Positions 14,083 to 22,114 of a stretch of DNA of 35,143 bases are shown here, in pieces (positions within the stretch are counted from its first letter, which is position 1; the number at the start of each line of letters is the position of its first letter). The DNA is from Clostridiales bacterium. GTDB taxonomy: Bacteria; Bacillota; Clostridia; Oscillospirales; Oscillospiraceae. The stretch lies in contig JAQXJB010000032.1 of assembly GCA_029008095.1 (NCBI GenBank), forward strand, positions 1-35,143, read 5' to 3'. The notes under the pieces are model-generated. The model worked only from the letters and a program-made list of their open reading frames with translations, ran no database searches and was not told the DNA's origin. The translations under genes were made by a program, and so were the position numbers.

Positions 14083-15303
14083 ATGACAACACTGAACAAG
14101 AAAAGCAAAACCGGCAGATACATAGCCATCCTTTGCCTGCTGCTGGTATATGTCCTGGCATACCTGATGGACAATGTCCTCCCCGCCACCTCCTTCACCC
14201 TTATGCTGGTGCCCGTTCTCAAAAAGGGCGCCATCTACTCTCTGCTCTGCGTTTCCATGAACCTGCTCAACGGCTTCACCGGCCTTTTCTCTCTGGGTCA
14301 GGCGGGCTTCATGCTCATAGGCGGCTATACCTACGCCGCTCTCACCATTCCCGCGGCACAGCACGACGCCGTTTACCAGTACTTTGACGGCGGCGCCATC
14401 AAGTTTTCCATCCCCGAGATACTCAGCGGCTTCCTCGGCAACAGCCTCGGCACGATTCTGGGCGTTATCATCACCCTCATCATCGCCGGTCTTTTCGCCG
14501 CCATCTTCGCCGCCCTTATCGGCTTCCCCGTGCTGCGCCTGAAGAGCGACTATCTGGCCATCGCAACTCTCGGCTTCGCCGAGATAATCCGAGCCTTCTT
14601 CCAGTGGGAGGGGCTGGGCGTCATTACCAACGGCTCCAACCTGCTGAGAAAGTACACCAGCTTCGCCGACATCGAGCTGACCATCGGCGGCACCACCATC
14701 GAGCTTGGTACTCTCTTCCTCTTCGTTATCGTCACGCTCTGCATAGCCGTCATCGTTCTGCTCATAAACTCCTCCTATGGCCGCGCCCTCAAGTCTATCC
14801 GCGACGACGAGGTGGCTGCAGAGGCAATGGGCATCAATCTTTTCAAGCACAAGATGATATCCTTCATCATTTCCAGCTTCTTCGCCGGCGTTGGCGGCGC
14901 GCTGCTGGCAATGTTCCAGACCACCATCCAGGCCTCCGCCTTCAAGAGCGCCATGACCTACGAGATCCTGCTCATGGTGGTTATCGGCGGCATCGGCTCC
15001 GTTTCCGGCAGCTGCATCGCCTCCTTCCTCTACATTGCCTGCTCCGAGTGGTGGCTGCGCTTCCTGGACAGCGGCTCCCTCTTCGGTCTGGTGAACGTTC
15101 CCTTCTTCCGCGACGGATTCCGCAAGGTCGTATTCTCCGTTGTTATCATGATAATCGTGCTCTTCTTCTCCAAGGGCATCATGGGTGACAAGGAGATCAG
15201 CTTCAAGGGCATAGGCGGCCTGATAAACAGGATAAAGAACAAAAAGAAAAAGGCCGTTACCGCAGCGGCCAACGCAGGCAGCGAGGAGGGTGAAGCAAAA
15301 TGA
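14083..15303 (+). CDS. livM: Branched-chain amino-acid ABC transporter permease LivM
   Basis: A 406-residue membrane permease. Typical LivM motifs are LLNGFTGLFSLGQAGFMLIG, then RLKSDYLAIATLGFAEIIR and GRALKSIRDDEVAAEAMGIN (the ATPase-coupling loop). GGIGSVSGSCIASF closes the core. It has about nine to ten hydrophobic segments and ends in a lysine-rich tail followed by NAGSEEGEAK. The ATG at 14083 is preceded by GAGGTGAG, which itself begins right after the livH stop; the in-frame ATG at 14023 lies inside livH and is rejected. Its stop overlaps the livG start in ATGA. Confidence 0.93.
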   Translation: MTTLNKKSKTGRYIAILCLLLVYVLAYLMDNVLPATSFTLMLVPVLKKGAIYSLLCVSMNLLNGFTGLFSLGQAGFMLIGGYTYAALTIPAAQHDAVYQYFDGGAIKFSIPEILSGFLGNSLGTILGVIITLIIAGLFAAIFAALIGFPVLRLKSDYLAIATLGFAEIIRAFFQWEGLGVITNGSNLLRKYTSFADIELTIGGTTIELGTLFLFVIVTLCIAVIVLLINSSYGRALKSIRDDEVAAEAMGINLFKHKMISFIISSFFAGVGGALLAMFQTTIQASAFKSAMTYEILLMVVIGGIGSVSGSCIASFLYIACSEWWLRFLDSGSLFGLVNVPFFRDGFRKVVFSVVIMIIVLFFSKGIMGDKEISFKGIGGLINRIKNKKKKAVTAAANAGSEEGEAK

Positions 15304-16148
15304 ATAACGTCCTCCATGTTGAAAACGTAACCATGCAGTTCGGCGGCGTCGTTGCTGTGAACAACCTTTCTCTGGACATTCCCGAGCACCAGATAGTGGC
15401 TCTCATCGGCCCCAACGGCGCGGGCAAGACCACCGCCTTCAACTGCATCACCGGCGTATATCAGCCCACCAGCGGTCTGGTGCAATTCATGGGCAAGCCG
15501 ATGGTGAGAAGCCATCCCACCGGCAAGATGAAGAAAATGTATAAGGGCGCCAACGGCGAGCTTTACAAGGACCAGTCCGCCATCTCCCCCACGCCGGATA
15601 AAATAACCCAACTGGGCATCGCCCGTACCTTCCAGAACATCCGTCTCTGGAAGAGCATGACCGTTTTTGAAAACGTGCTCATAGCCAAGCACATGCGCGC
15701 AAAGCAGAACGTGCTCTCCGCCATCTTCCGGGGCAATGCCAAGGAGGAGAAGCGCATGCGCGAAGAGACTATGGCTCTCCTTGAGGAGCAGGGTCTGGAT
15801 AAATATAAGGACGAGCTGGCCACCAGCCTTCCCTATGGCCTGCAGCGCCGCCTGGAGATAGCCCGCGCGCTGGCTACCGAGCCGAAGCTCCTGCTTCTTG
15901 ACGAGCCCGCCGCCGGCATGAACCCCCAGGAGACTCAGGAGCTGGCGGAGTTTATCAAGCAGATCCGCGAAGAATACGATCTCACGATCTTCCTTATCGA
16001 GCACCATATGGACCTCGTTATGAAGATATCCGACTACATCTACGTCATCGACTTCGGCAGCAAGATAGCCGAGGGCGTGCCGGAAGAAGTGCAGAATAAT
16101 CAGCGCGTTATTGACGCGTATCTGGGGGTGGCAGAAGACGATGAGTGA
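15300..16148 (+). CDS. livG: Branched-chain amino-acid ABC transporter ATP-binding protein LivG
   Basis: A 282-residue ABC ATPase. It has Walker A GPNGAGKTT, the Q-loop region ARTFQNIRLWKSMTVFENV, the signature LPYGLQRRLEIARAL, Walker B LLLLDEPAAGMNP and switch His in IEHHMD. It is about 25 residues longer than the usual LivG; the extra segment lies between Walker A and the Q-loop (HPTGKMKKMYKGANGELYKD). It energises LivHM together with LivF. Its ATG overlaps the livM stop by four bases, which indicates translational coupling. Confidence 0.93.
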   Translation: MNNVLHVENVTMQFGGVVAVNNLSLDIPEHQIVALIGPNGAGKTTAFNCITGVYQPTSGLVQFMGKPMVRSHPTGKMKKMYKGANGELYKDQSAISPTPDKITQLGIARTFQNIRLWKSMTVFENVLIAKHMRAKQNVLSAIFRGNAKEEKRMREETMALLEEQGLDKYKDELATSLPYGLQRRLEIARALATEPKLLLLDEPAAGMNPQETQELAEFIKQIREEYDLTIFLIEHHMDLVMKISDYIYVIDFGSKIAEGVPEEVQNNQRVIDAYLGVAEDDE

Positions 16149-16851
16149 ACCTATCCTCAAAATCAGAGACCTTAAGGTGAATTACGGCGGCATTGAGGCC
16201 GTCAAGGGCATCTCTCTGGACGTTCCCCAGGGCGAGATAGTCACCCTTATCGGCGCGAACGGCGCGGGCAAAAGCTCCACTCTGCGCGCCATATCCGGCC
16301 TTGTGAAGCCCTCCTCCGGAACTATCGAGTTCGAGGGCGAGAATATTACCGCCAAGAACCCCACCGACATCGTCACCCGGGGCATCACCCTCGTTCCCGA
16401 GGGACGCAAGATATTCCCTGACCTCACCGTTAAGGAAAACCTCCGCGTGGGCGCGTACCTCCGCAAGGACGATATTACCGACGACATAAACTGGGTCTAT
16501 GACCTCTTCCCCCGCCTGAAGGAGCGTTCCTGGCAGGCCGGCGGCACCCTCTCCGGCGGCGAGCAGCAGATGCTGGCTGTTGGCAGAGCGCTTATGAGCC
16601 GCCCCAAGGTCATAATGATGGATGAGCCCTCTCTGGGTCTCGCCCCTCTGGTCGTCCGCGGCATCTTCGACATTATCAAAGAGATAAACAAGCAGGGCAT
16701 GACCATCCTGCTTATCGAGCAGAACGCGAACATGGCTCTCAAGACCGCTCACCTCGGCTATGTCATGGAGACCGGCCGCATCACCCTCTCCGGCCCGGGC
16801 AAGGAGCTTCTCTCCAACGAGTCCGTCAAGGCCGCCTACCTCGGCACCTGA
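16141..16851 (+). CDS. livF: Branched-chain amino-acid ABC transporter ATP-binding protein LivF
   Basis: A 236-residue ABC ATPase of LivF length. It shows Walker A GANGAGKSS, Q-loop VPEGRKIFPDLTV, signature TLSGGEQQMLAVGRAL, Walker B VIMMDEPSLGLAP and the switch region LIEQNANMAL. It is the last gene of the operon and overlaps livG by eight bases (start 16141, livG stop 16146-16148), with GGGGGTGG about nine bases upstream. The longer in-frame start at 16111 lies deeper in livG and is rejected. A strong terminator follows ten bases after the stop. Confidence 0.93.
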   Translation: MSEPILKIRDLKVNYGGIEAVKGISLDVPQGEIVTLIGANGAGKSSTLRAISGLVKPSSGTIEFEGENITAKNPTDIVTRGITLVPEGRKIFPDLTVKENLRVGAYLRKDDITDDINWVYDLFPRLKERSWQAGGTLSGGEQQMLAVGRALMSRPKVIMMDEPSLGLAPLVVRGIFDIIKEINKQGMTILLIEQNANMALKTAHLGYVMETGRITLSGPGKELLSNESVKAAYLGT

Positions 16852-16860
16852 TGATAACAA

Positions 16861-16894
16861 AAAATCCACCGTTTCTTTGAACGGTGGATTTTTT
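16861..16894 (+). terminator. Intrinsic terminator of the liv operon
   Basis: AAAATCCACCGTT (16861-16873) pairs perfectly with AACGGTGGATTTT (16880-16892), loop TCTTTG, followed by more T. Confidence 0.9.
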
Positions 16895-16897
16895 ATG

Positions 16898-17400
16898 ATA
16901 ACGATAAACCGCAAAATAGAAAGAATATGTCATTCTGAGCTTGCGAAGAATCGACCCAGCAGCGTGACTGCCAATGTAAACCAACTCCGGAGATTCTTCA
17001 CTGCGTTCAGAATGACATTATCTTTTACATTTATTCGTATTATCGTTTCTGCCTAAAAGCTCACTTCTGCAAGCGGCGGAGGACGCCTCCGCCCTACTTT
17101 TATAAACAAAATGCTCAGGAATACCGAAACAGCTGTTCCCGCAATTACCCATGGGTTGAGCGTAGGGCAGGGGCGCGCCCCTGCCGTGCAGCAACGTCCC
17201 GCACAATGTAGCGTATAAAACGCAAAACCTAAAAACTTGTCATTCTGAGCCCGCCAACGGCGGACGCGAAGAATCTCCGCACCGATCAGACTGCCAATGT
17301 AAACCGACTGCGGAGATTCTTCACTGCGTTCAGAATGACATTATTTTTTCATTTATCGTATTATCGTTTCTGCGGCGGAGGCACGCTTCTGCCCTACATT
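16898..17400. repeat. Repeat island with palindromic copies R8 and R9 and two GC-rich palindromes
   Basis: The gap between the livF terminator and prfC (about 530 bases) is repeats. R8 spans about 16898-17056, R9 about 17213-17378; both end in CATTTAT...TATTATCGTTTCTGC. Between them lie a GCGGAGGACGCCTCCGC palindrome near 17073-17090 and 17162-17188, an exact inverted copy of 6031-6057. No gene is supported. Confidence 0.85.
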
Positions 17401-17424
17401 CTGCAAATGAACTCCGCAGAAGCG

Positions 17425-19017
17425 TCAGTTCTTATTGAACTCCCGCAGGATCAGACCCTCGTTCTTTTTCAGCGCCCAATCCACGCACCAGGAAGCGGTG
17501 AACAGCAGCAGGTTATTGCCCTTGAAATCCTGCACCCACTTGGTGTCGCTGGTGAGATTGAGCGTGGAGGGGTCAAGACCCTCGTTGCCTATCCAACGCA
17601 CCTCCTGATAAGGCAGGGCGCGGCGGCGGACGTCGGTGGAATACTCGCTCTTCAGGCGGTACTCCAGAACCTCGAACTGCAGAACGCCCACAACGCCCAC
17701 GATGACCTCCTCGATGCCGCTGTAAGGCTCGCGGAATATCTGGATGGCGCCCTCCTGGGCTATCTGCATCATGCCCTTCTCGAACTGCTTGCGCTTCATG
17801 GTATCCACGCGCTCCACGGCGGCAAAATGCTCGGGTGCGAAGGTGGGTATGCCCTCAAACTCCACCTTCATACCGGTGGCGCAGACGGTGTCACCAATGG
17901 AGAAGATGCCGGGGTCGAACACGCCGATGATGTCGCCGGCGTAGGCCTCCTCGATGATCTCGCGCTCCTGCGCCATCATCTGCTGGGGCTGCGCCAGCTT
18001 CAGGGTCTTGCCGCCCTGCACATGGAAATATTCCTCATTGCGCTGGAACTTGCCGGAGCAGATGCGCATGAATGCGATACGGTCCCGGTGAGCCTTGTTC
18101 ATATTGGCCTGTATCTTGAACACAAAGGCGGAGAAGCGCTCGTCGAAGGGATCGACAATATCCTCGCCGGTGGTGCGGGCCAGCGGCGGGGTGGTCATCT
18201 CAAGGAAGCTGTTCAGGAACTGCTCAACGCCGAAGTTAGTGAGCGCCGAGCCGAAGAACACGGGACTGAGGCGGCCGTTGCGGACCTCGTTCAAATCAAA
18301 CTCATAGCTTGCGCCATCCAGCAGCTCAACATCATCCACCAGCGTCCTGCGGAGGTTTTCCCCGATAAGCTCATCCACGGCCTCGGAGTCGCTCAGGTCG
18401 CACTCGATGGCCTTAATGCGGTTCTGACCGCGATGGAACTCGTTGAAGGCAAGAATGGCCTTCTTTTTCCGGTCGTAAACGCCCTTGAAGTCGATACCGC
18501 AGCCGATGGGCCAGTTCATGGGATAGGTGCCGATGCCGAACTCCTTCTCCAGCTCCTCGATAAGCTCAAAGGGACTGCGGGCCTCGCGGTCCAGCTTGTT
18601 GATAAAGGTGAAGATGGGGATATGGCGCATGGCGCATATCTTGAAAAGCTTGCGGGTCTGGGGCTCGATACCCTTGGCCGCGTCGATGACCATAACGGCG
18701 CTGTCGGCTGCCATGAGGGTACGGTAGGTGTCCTCCGAGAAGTCCTGATGGCCGGGGGTGTCAAGAATGTTGATGCAGTAGCCGTTATACTCAAACTGCA
18801 TGACGGAGGAGGTGATGGAAATACCTCTCTGCTTCTCCAGCTCCATCCAGTCGGAAACGGCGTGGCGCGCCGTGGCCTTGCCCTTTACGGAGCCGGCCAA
18901 CTGTATGGCTCCGCCGTAAAGGAGGAGCTTTTCCGTAAGCGTGGTCTTACCGGCGTCGGGGTGGGAGATGATCGCGAACGTCCGGCGGCGGCTTATCTCT
19001 TGTTTCATGTCACTCAA
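17425..19017 (-). CDS. prfC: Peptide chain release factor 3
   Basis: A 530-residue translational GTPase that recycles RF1/RF2 from the ribosome after peptide release. The GTPase motifs are visible: SHPDAGKTTLTEKL (about 18-31), the RGISITSSVMQF switch region, DTPGHQDFSEDTY and FINKLDRE. The insert YDRKKKAILAFNEFHRG and the C-terminal SEYSTDVRRRALPYQEVRW fit RF3 rather than EF-G. The start is given as TTG at 19017, because AAAGGA lies ten bases upstream; ATG at 19008 is the alternative and would place that site 19 bases away. It is a lone gene between repeat island R8/R9 and a structured RNA element. Confidence 0.93.
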   Translation of the reverse strand: MSDMKQEISRRRTFAIISHPDAGKTTLTEKLLLYGGAIQLAGSVKGKATARHAVSDWMELEKQRGISITSSVMQFEYNGYCINILDTPGHQDFSEDTYRTLMAADSAVMVIDAAKGIEPQTRKLFKICAMRHIPIFTFINKLDREARSPFELIEELEKEFGIGTYPMNWPIGCGIDFKGVYDRKKKAILAFNEFHRGQNRIKAIECDLSDSEAVDELIGENLRRTLVDDVELLDGASYEFDLNEVRNGRLSPVFFGSALTNFGVEQFLNSFLEMTTPPLARTTGEDIVDPFDERFSAFVFKIQANMNKAHRDRIAFMRICSGKFQRNEEYFHVQGGKTLKLAQPQQMMAQEREIIEEAYAGDIIGVFDPGIFSIGDTVCATGMKVEFEGIPTFAPEHFAAVERVDTMKRKQFEKGMMQIAQEGAIQIFREPYSGIEEVIVGVVGVLQFEVLEYRLKSEYSTDVRRRALPYQEVRWIGNEGLDPSTLNLTSDTKWVQDFKGNNLLLFTASWCVDWALKKNEGLILREFNKN

Positions 19018-19129
19018 TGCGTATCTATCCTTTATTTAAAAGTAGTATCCAATCACGAATAATCATGTTATCACAAGAATGCCCCAAAAGCAAAGGTTTT
19101 ACGGCAATTTCTGAAAATTTTGCGTACAA

Positions 19130-19159
19130 TTGACATGTCTACCCGGTATGGGGTATATT
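19130..19159 (+). promoter_or_regulatory. Promoter of the tRNA-like RNA element and DUF1653 gene
   Basis: TTGACA at 19130-19135, an 18-base spacer and TATATT at 19154-19159. The predicted first transcribed base, about 19166-19167, coincides with the first base of the inverted repeat. Confidence 0.65.
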
Positions 19160-19166
19160 GAATACA

Positions 19167-19445
19167 TAAGGCAACGGGAGTCGAACCCGTGCCGGTTTTT
19201 TCGGGCGGATTTCCGCCCATGCTGCGTCAACGGTCTTGAAAATACGTTAGTATTCTCTGCGACCGTTTCCTTGCCTGGACAAAAATCCACTCCGTAAAAA
19301 CTGCATGGCACATTCCGGCGAGGAATGTTCGAGGGATTTTTGTCGCGGCGGACGCCGATTTGCTGACGCAAGGCAAGAACAACAAGGCAAAAAGCGCCGA
19401 ACAGGGCCGCCGGAATGCGGTACGGGTTCGACTCCCGTTGCCTTA
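19167..19445 (+). ncRNA. Candidate structured RNA or MITE with tRNA T-arm/acceptor-like ends
   Basis: A 279-base element. Arm 19167-19190 (starts TAAGGCAACGGGAG) and arm 19422-19445 (ends CTCCCGTTGCCTTA) are perfect 24-base reverse complements; a G-U pair and three more bp extend the helix to 28. The right arm alone reads as a tRNA 3' half: T-stem ACGGG/CCCGT, loop TTCGACT, then TGCCTTA, able to pair with TAAGGCA at the left end. Inside are GGGCGG/CCGCCC (19203-19218), AACGGTC/GACCGTT (19229-19267), GACAAAAATCC/GGATTTTTGTC (19278-19344) and ACATTCC/GGAATGT (19310-19328). TGCGTCA (19223)/TGACGCA (19364) and CTTGCC (19270)/GGCAAG (19372) would cross as a pseudoknot. A TA at both ends would also fit a MITE. 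It is not a recognisable tmRNA. Confidence 0.5.
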
Positions 19446-19468
19446 AGAACGACAAAAGGAGAGTTCAT

Positions 19469-19750
19469 ATGCCCAGAGAAAACCCCTTCCGCCCCGGCGA
19501 CCGGGCAGTGCATTTCAAGCGCGGTCTGGCTGGCGCGGACGCCCTGACAGCCGAGCCGATGCTCTACCTTTATGAGATAGTGGGCACCGCCGAGCACACC
19601 GAGACCGGCGAAACGCTCATGGTCTACCGCCCTCTTTACGGCAAGGGCGGCCTTTACGCCCGCCCGCTGGATATGTTCCTCTCGGCGACGGATAAGGAGA
19701 AATATCCCGAGGCGGAGCAGGAATACCGGTTCGAGAAATACGAGGGCTGA
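19469..19750 (+). CDS. DUF1653 domain protein
   Basis: A 93-residue protein. Residues about 8-65 fit DUF1653: FRPGDRAVHFKRG, YEIVGTAEHTETGETLMVYR and LYARPLDMFLS. Members are short soluble proteins of unknown function. AAAGGAGAG lies about eight bases before the ATG. The longer frame from 19415 would run through the tRNA-like arm and is rejected. It sits 23 bases after the structured element and probably shares its promoter, so the element may be a 5' leader of this gene rather than an independent RNA. It ends in a repeat-containing gap. Confidence 0.8.
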   Translation: MPRENPFRPGDRAVHFKRGLAGADALTAEPMLYLYEIVGTAEHTETGETLMVYRPLYGKGGLYARPLDMFLSATDKEKYPEAEQEYRFEKYEG

Positions 19751-19755
19751 AACGT

Positions 19756-19919
19756 AAGATTTTGTCATTCTGAGCTCTGCGGAGCAGGGAGTGCGAGGAA
19801 TCTCCCGGCCAACTGGCGTGCAATGCACGCCCCTACGGTGTTTCTCTCCCCGTTTGTCCGCAATATTGTTTTTGCTGTGAGCGCCTTCACACCGTAGGGG
19901 CGACCATCGGTCGCCCGCC
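19756..19919. repeat. Partial palindromic repeat R10 and composite GTAGGGGCG unit (copy 2)
   Basis: R10 (19756-19810) is a left part reading TTGTCATTCTGAGCTCTGCG and GGAATCTCCCGG. The composite unit at 19814-19919 begins GGCGTGCAATGCACGCC and ends GACCATCGGTCGCCCGCC, with a linker containing CCGTTTGTCCGCAATATTG. This unit is present inverted at 22234-22337. Confidence 0.85.
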
Positions 19920-19980
19920 ATTACGCAATAACGACATATACCATGTGACGCCCAACCCGCAAAATCAAAAAATAACCCCC

Positions 19981-20027
19981 GCATATCAAAGACCCCCGCC
20001 GGAAATCGGCGGGGGTCTTTGATATGC
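19981..20027. terminator. Perfect 21-bp bidirectional terminator downstream of htpG
   Basis: Bases 19981-20001 (GCATATCAAAGACCCCCGCC plus G) pair perfectly with 20007-20027, loop GAAAT. On the minus strand the stem starts six bases after the htpG stop, and a T-rich tract follows after a few G/T bases (GGGGGTTATTTTTTG). Confidence 0.85.
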
Positions 20028-20032
20028 GGATA

Positions 20033-21952
20033 TCAGATCATCAGATCGCTGACCAGCGCGGCATATTCCGCAGGGTCCTCTATCTTCGCGTCGGAAAGGA
20101 GCAGAGACTGGAAGTACAGGAGCTTGGCGTACTTTGCCGCGCGCTCCTTATCGGTTTCATAGGCGGCCTTGAGGGCGGCGAACACCTTATGCTCGCCGTT
20201 CAGCTCCAGCACGCGCTCGGCCTTGACCTTCTCGCCCGCGCCGGGAACGGTATTGAAATAGCGCTCCATCTCAAGGCTGATGGGTCCCTGCACGCCCAGG
20301 CAGACGGCGGAATTCTTCAGCTTATGGGAGAGCTTGACGGCGACGACCTCGCCGTTGAGGCTGTCCTTAACGAAGTCCAGAAGCTCCTTGTTGTCGGCTT
20401 CCTTCTTCTCGGTCTCCTCCTTGTTTTCCTCGGACTCGATACCCAGATCCTCGGCGTTCACGCTGCGCAGCTCCTTGCCGTCATACTCGCCCAGCATGTT
20501 CATGACGAACTCGTCCGGCTCATCGGTGAGGTAGAGGATGCCGTAGCCCTTTTCGCGGATAGGCTCGGCCTGGGGCAGCTTATCCAGCTTGGCGATGCTC
20601 TCGCCGCAGGCGAAGTAGATATACTTCTGATCCTCGGGCATCTCCTTGACGTAATCGGCAAGGGAGACCGGCTTTCCGGCGGCGGAGGAATAGAACATGA
20701 GCAGATCCTTCAGCAGTTCACGCTTCATGCCGTAGTTGGCAAGGATGCCGTACTTGAGCTGAAGGCCGAAGCTCTTATAGAACTCAGCATAGGTCTCCGG
20801 CTCGTCGTCCATCAGCTTTTTCAGCTCGGACTTTATCTTCTTCTCGATATTGCCGGCAATGGTCTTGAGCTGGCGGTCATGCTGGAGCATCTCGCGGGAG
20901 ATATTCAGGGAGAGGTCCTGAGAATCCACAACGCCCTTTACGAACTGGAAGCACTCGGGCAGCAGATCCTTGCACTTGTCCATTATCATAACGCCGCTGG
21001 CATAGAGCTGCAGACCGGCCTCATAGTCGCGGGAATAGTAGTTATAGGGCGCGTTCTTGGGAATGAACAGCAGCGCCTTATAGGACACGGCGCCCTCTGC
21101 GCTGACGCGGATGACCTTGACGGGGTCGTCCTGATCGTGGAACTTCTCCTTATAGAAGGCTATGCAGTCCTCGTCGGACACCTCGCTCTTGGAGCGCTGC
21201 CAGATGGGTACCATGCTGTTGACGGTCTCTTCCTCGGTGTAGGTCTCCCACTTGGTCTTTTTCTTGCCGTTTTCGTCCATCTCGTCTGTCTCTACGCTGC
21301 GGCTCTTGGAGATGTTCATCTTAATGGGATAGCGCACATAGTCGCTGTACTTCTTTACGAGGCCGCGCAGGCGGTAGCTGTCCAGAAATTCGCTGTAATT
21401 TTCCTCCTCGCTGTCGGGCTTGACGTAGATGATAATTTTGGTGCCATGCTCCTCCTTCTCGCAGGGGGTGATGGTATAGCCGTCAGCGCCGGTGGACTCC
21501 CAGGCATTGGCCTCGTCGGAGCCGTAGGCTTTGGACTCCACGCGAACCTTATCGGCGATCATAAAGGCGGAATAGAAGCCCACGCCGAACTGGCCGATGA
21601 TATCGATACCGCTTTCTTCCTTCTTCTCCTCGTCCATGTCCTTCTTGAACTGCAGAGAGCCGGACTTGGCGATAACGCCCAGATTGTTCTCCAGCTCCTC
21701 GGCGGTCATGCCGATGCCGTTATCGGTGACGGTGATGGTGCGCTCCGCCTCGTCCACGGCGACCTTGATGCAGAAATCGCTGCGGCTCATACCCACGCCC
21801 TCGTCGGTGAGAGCCTTGTAGCAGAGCTTGTCTATGGCATCGCTGGCGTTGGATATGAGCTCACGGAGAAAAATCTCCTTGTGAGTATATATAGAGTTGA
21901 TCATCAGACCAAGCAGGCGCTTGGATTCGGCCTTGAATTGTTTCTTTGCCAT
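20033..21952 (-). CDS. htpG: Chaperone HtpG (bacterial Hsp90)
   Basis: A 639-residue Hsp90. The N-terminal GHKL ATPase motifs are LRELISNASDAIDKL, TVTDNGIGM and IGQFGVGFYSAFM. The middle domain has SRDYEAGLQLYASGVMI and SLNISREMLQHDRQLK, with Arg in the latter being the expected ATP-sensing region. A charged linker (about 220-235) and a C-terminal dimerisation domain complete it. The protein is an ATP-dependent cytosolic chaperone for stressed proteins. The ATG at 21952 follows GGAGGAATTACA; the frame extends to 21973 but lacks a better site. It is a single gene under a CIRCE element, with a terminator six bases after the stop. Confidence 0.96.
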   Translation of the reverse strand: MAKKQFKAESKRLLGLMINSIYTHKEIFLRELISNASDAIDKLCYKALTDEGVGMSRSDFCIKVAVDEAERTITVTDNGIGMTAEELENNLGVIAKSGSLQFKKDMDEEKKEESGIDIIGQFGVGFYSAFMIADKVRVESKAYGSDEANAWESTGADGYTITPCEKEEHGTKIIIYVKPDSEEENYSEFLDSYRLRGLVKKYSDYVRYPIKMNISKSRSVETDEMDENGKKKTKWETYTEEETVNSMVPIWQRSKSEVSDEDCIAFYKEKFHDQDDPVKVIRVSAEGAVSYKALLFIPKNAPYNYYSRDYEAGLQLYASGVMIMDKCKDLLPECFQFVKGVVDSQDLSLNISREMLQHDRQLKTIAGNIEKKIKSELKKLMDDEPETYAEFYKSFGLQLKYGILANYGMKRELLKDLLMFYSSAAGKPVSLADYVKEMPEDQKYIYFACGESIAKLDKLPQAEPIREKGYGILYLTDEPDEFVMNMLGEYDGKELRSVNAEDLGIESEENKEETEKKEADNKELLDFVKDSLNGEVVAVKLSHKLKNSAVCLGVQGPISLEMERYFNTVPGAGEKVKAERVLELNGEHKVFAALKAAYETDKERAAKYAKLLYFQSLLLSDAKIEDPAEYAALVSDLMI

Positions 21953-21989
21953 TGTAATTCCTCCTTGAGGCAAGTATGTGAAATACGAA

Positions 21990-22016
21990 TTAGCACTCTC
22001 GTGCTTCGACTGCTAA
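21990..22016. promoter_or_regulatory. CIRCE element (HrcA operator) of htpG
   Basis: TTAGCACTC (21990-21998), nine bases, then GACTGCTAA (22008-22016). The consensus is TTAGCACTC-N9-GAGTGCTAA, so there is a single mismatch. It lies at the predicted transcript start of htpG, the usual HrcA position. Confidence 0.88.
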
Positions 22017-22021
22017 AATTG

Positions 22022-22049
22022 ATTATAGCACGTTTTTCCCGGTTTGCAA
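22022..22049 (-). promoter_or_regulatory. Sigma-A promoter of htpG
   Basis: On the minus strand TTGCAA (22049-22044), a 16-base spacer and TATAAT (22027-22022). The CIRCE element begins six bases downstream of the -10 box. Confidence 0.75.
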
Positions 22050-22114
22050 CATTATTCATAGAAATTTTTCCGAATATGTGATATTGTAATAAAAAAACTG
22101 TTTTTCCATGAATG

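Noticed and set aside
17335-19062. 575-residue open frame on the plus strand opposite prfC
   Set aside because: It mirrors the third-codon-position bias of prfC on the other strand, has low-complexity Leu/Ala/Gly/His composition and no recognisable domain.
19167-19445. tmRNA gene
   Set aside because: The 3' T-arm resembles tmRNA, but the 5' end lacks the conserved GG..TTCGAC segment, there is no resume frame ending in an Ala-Ala tag, no CCA end, and the 5' arm is an anti-T-arm.
19167-19445. Ordinary tRNA gene or prophage attachment site
   Set aside because: Only the T-arm and acceptor strand are present; there is no D-arm or anticodon arm and no integrase nearby.
20024-22081. 685-residue open frame on the plus strand opposite htpG
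   Set aside because: It is the antisense shadow of htpG, runs through the htpG terminator and CIRCE element, and its composition is an artefact of GC-rich codons.
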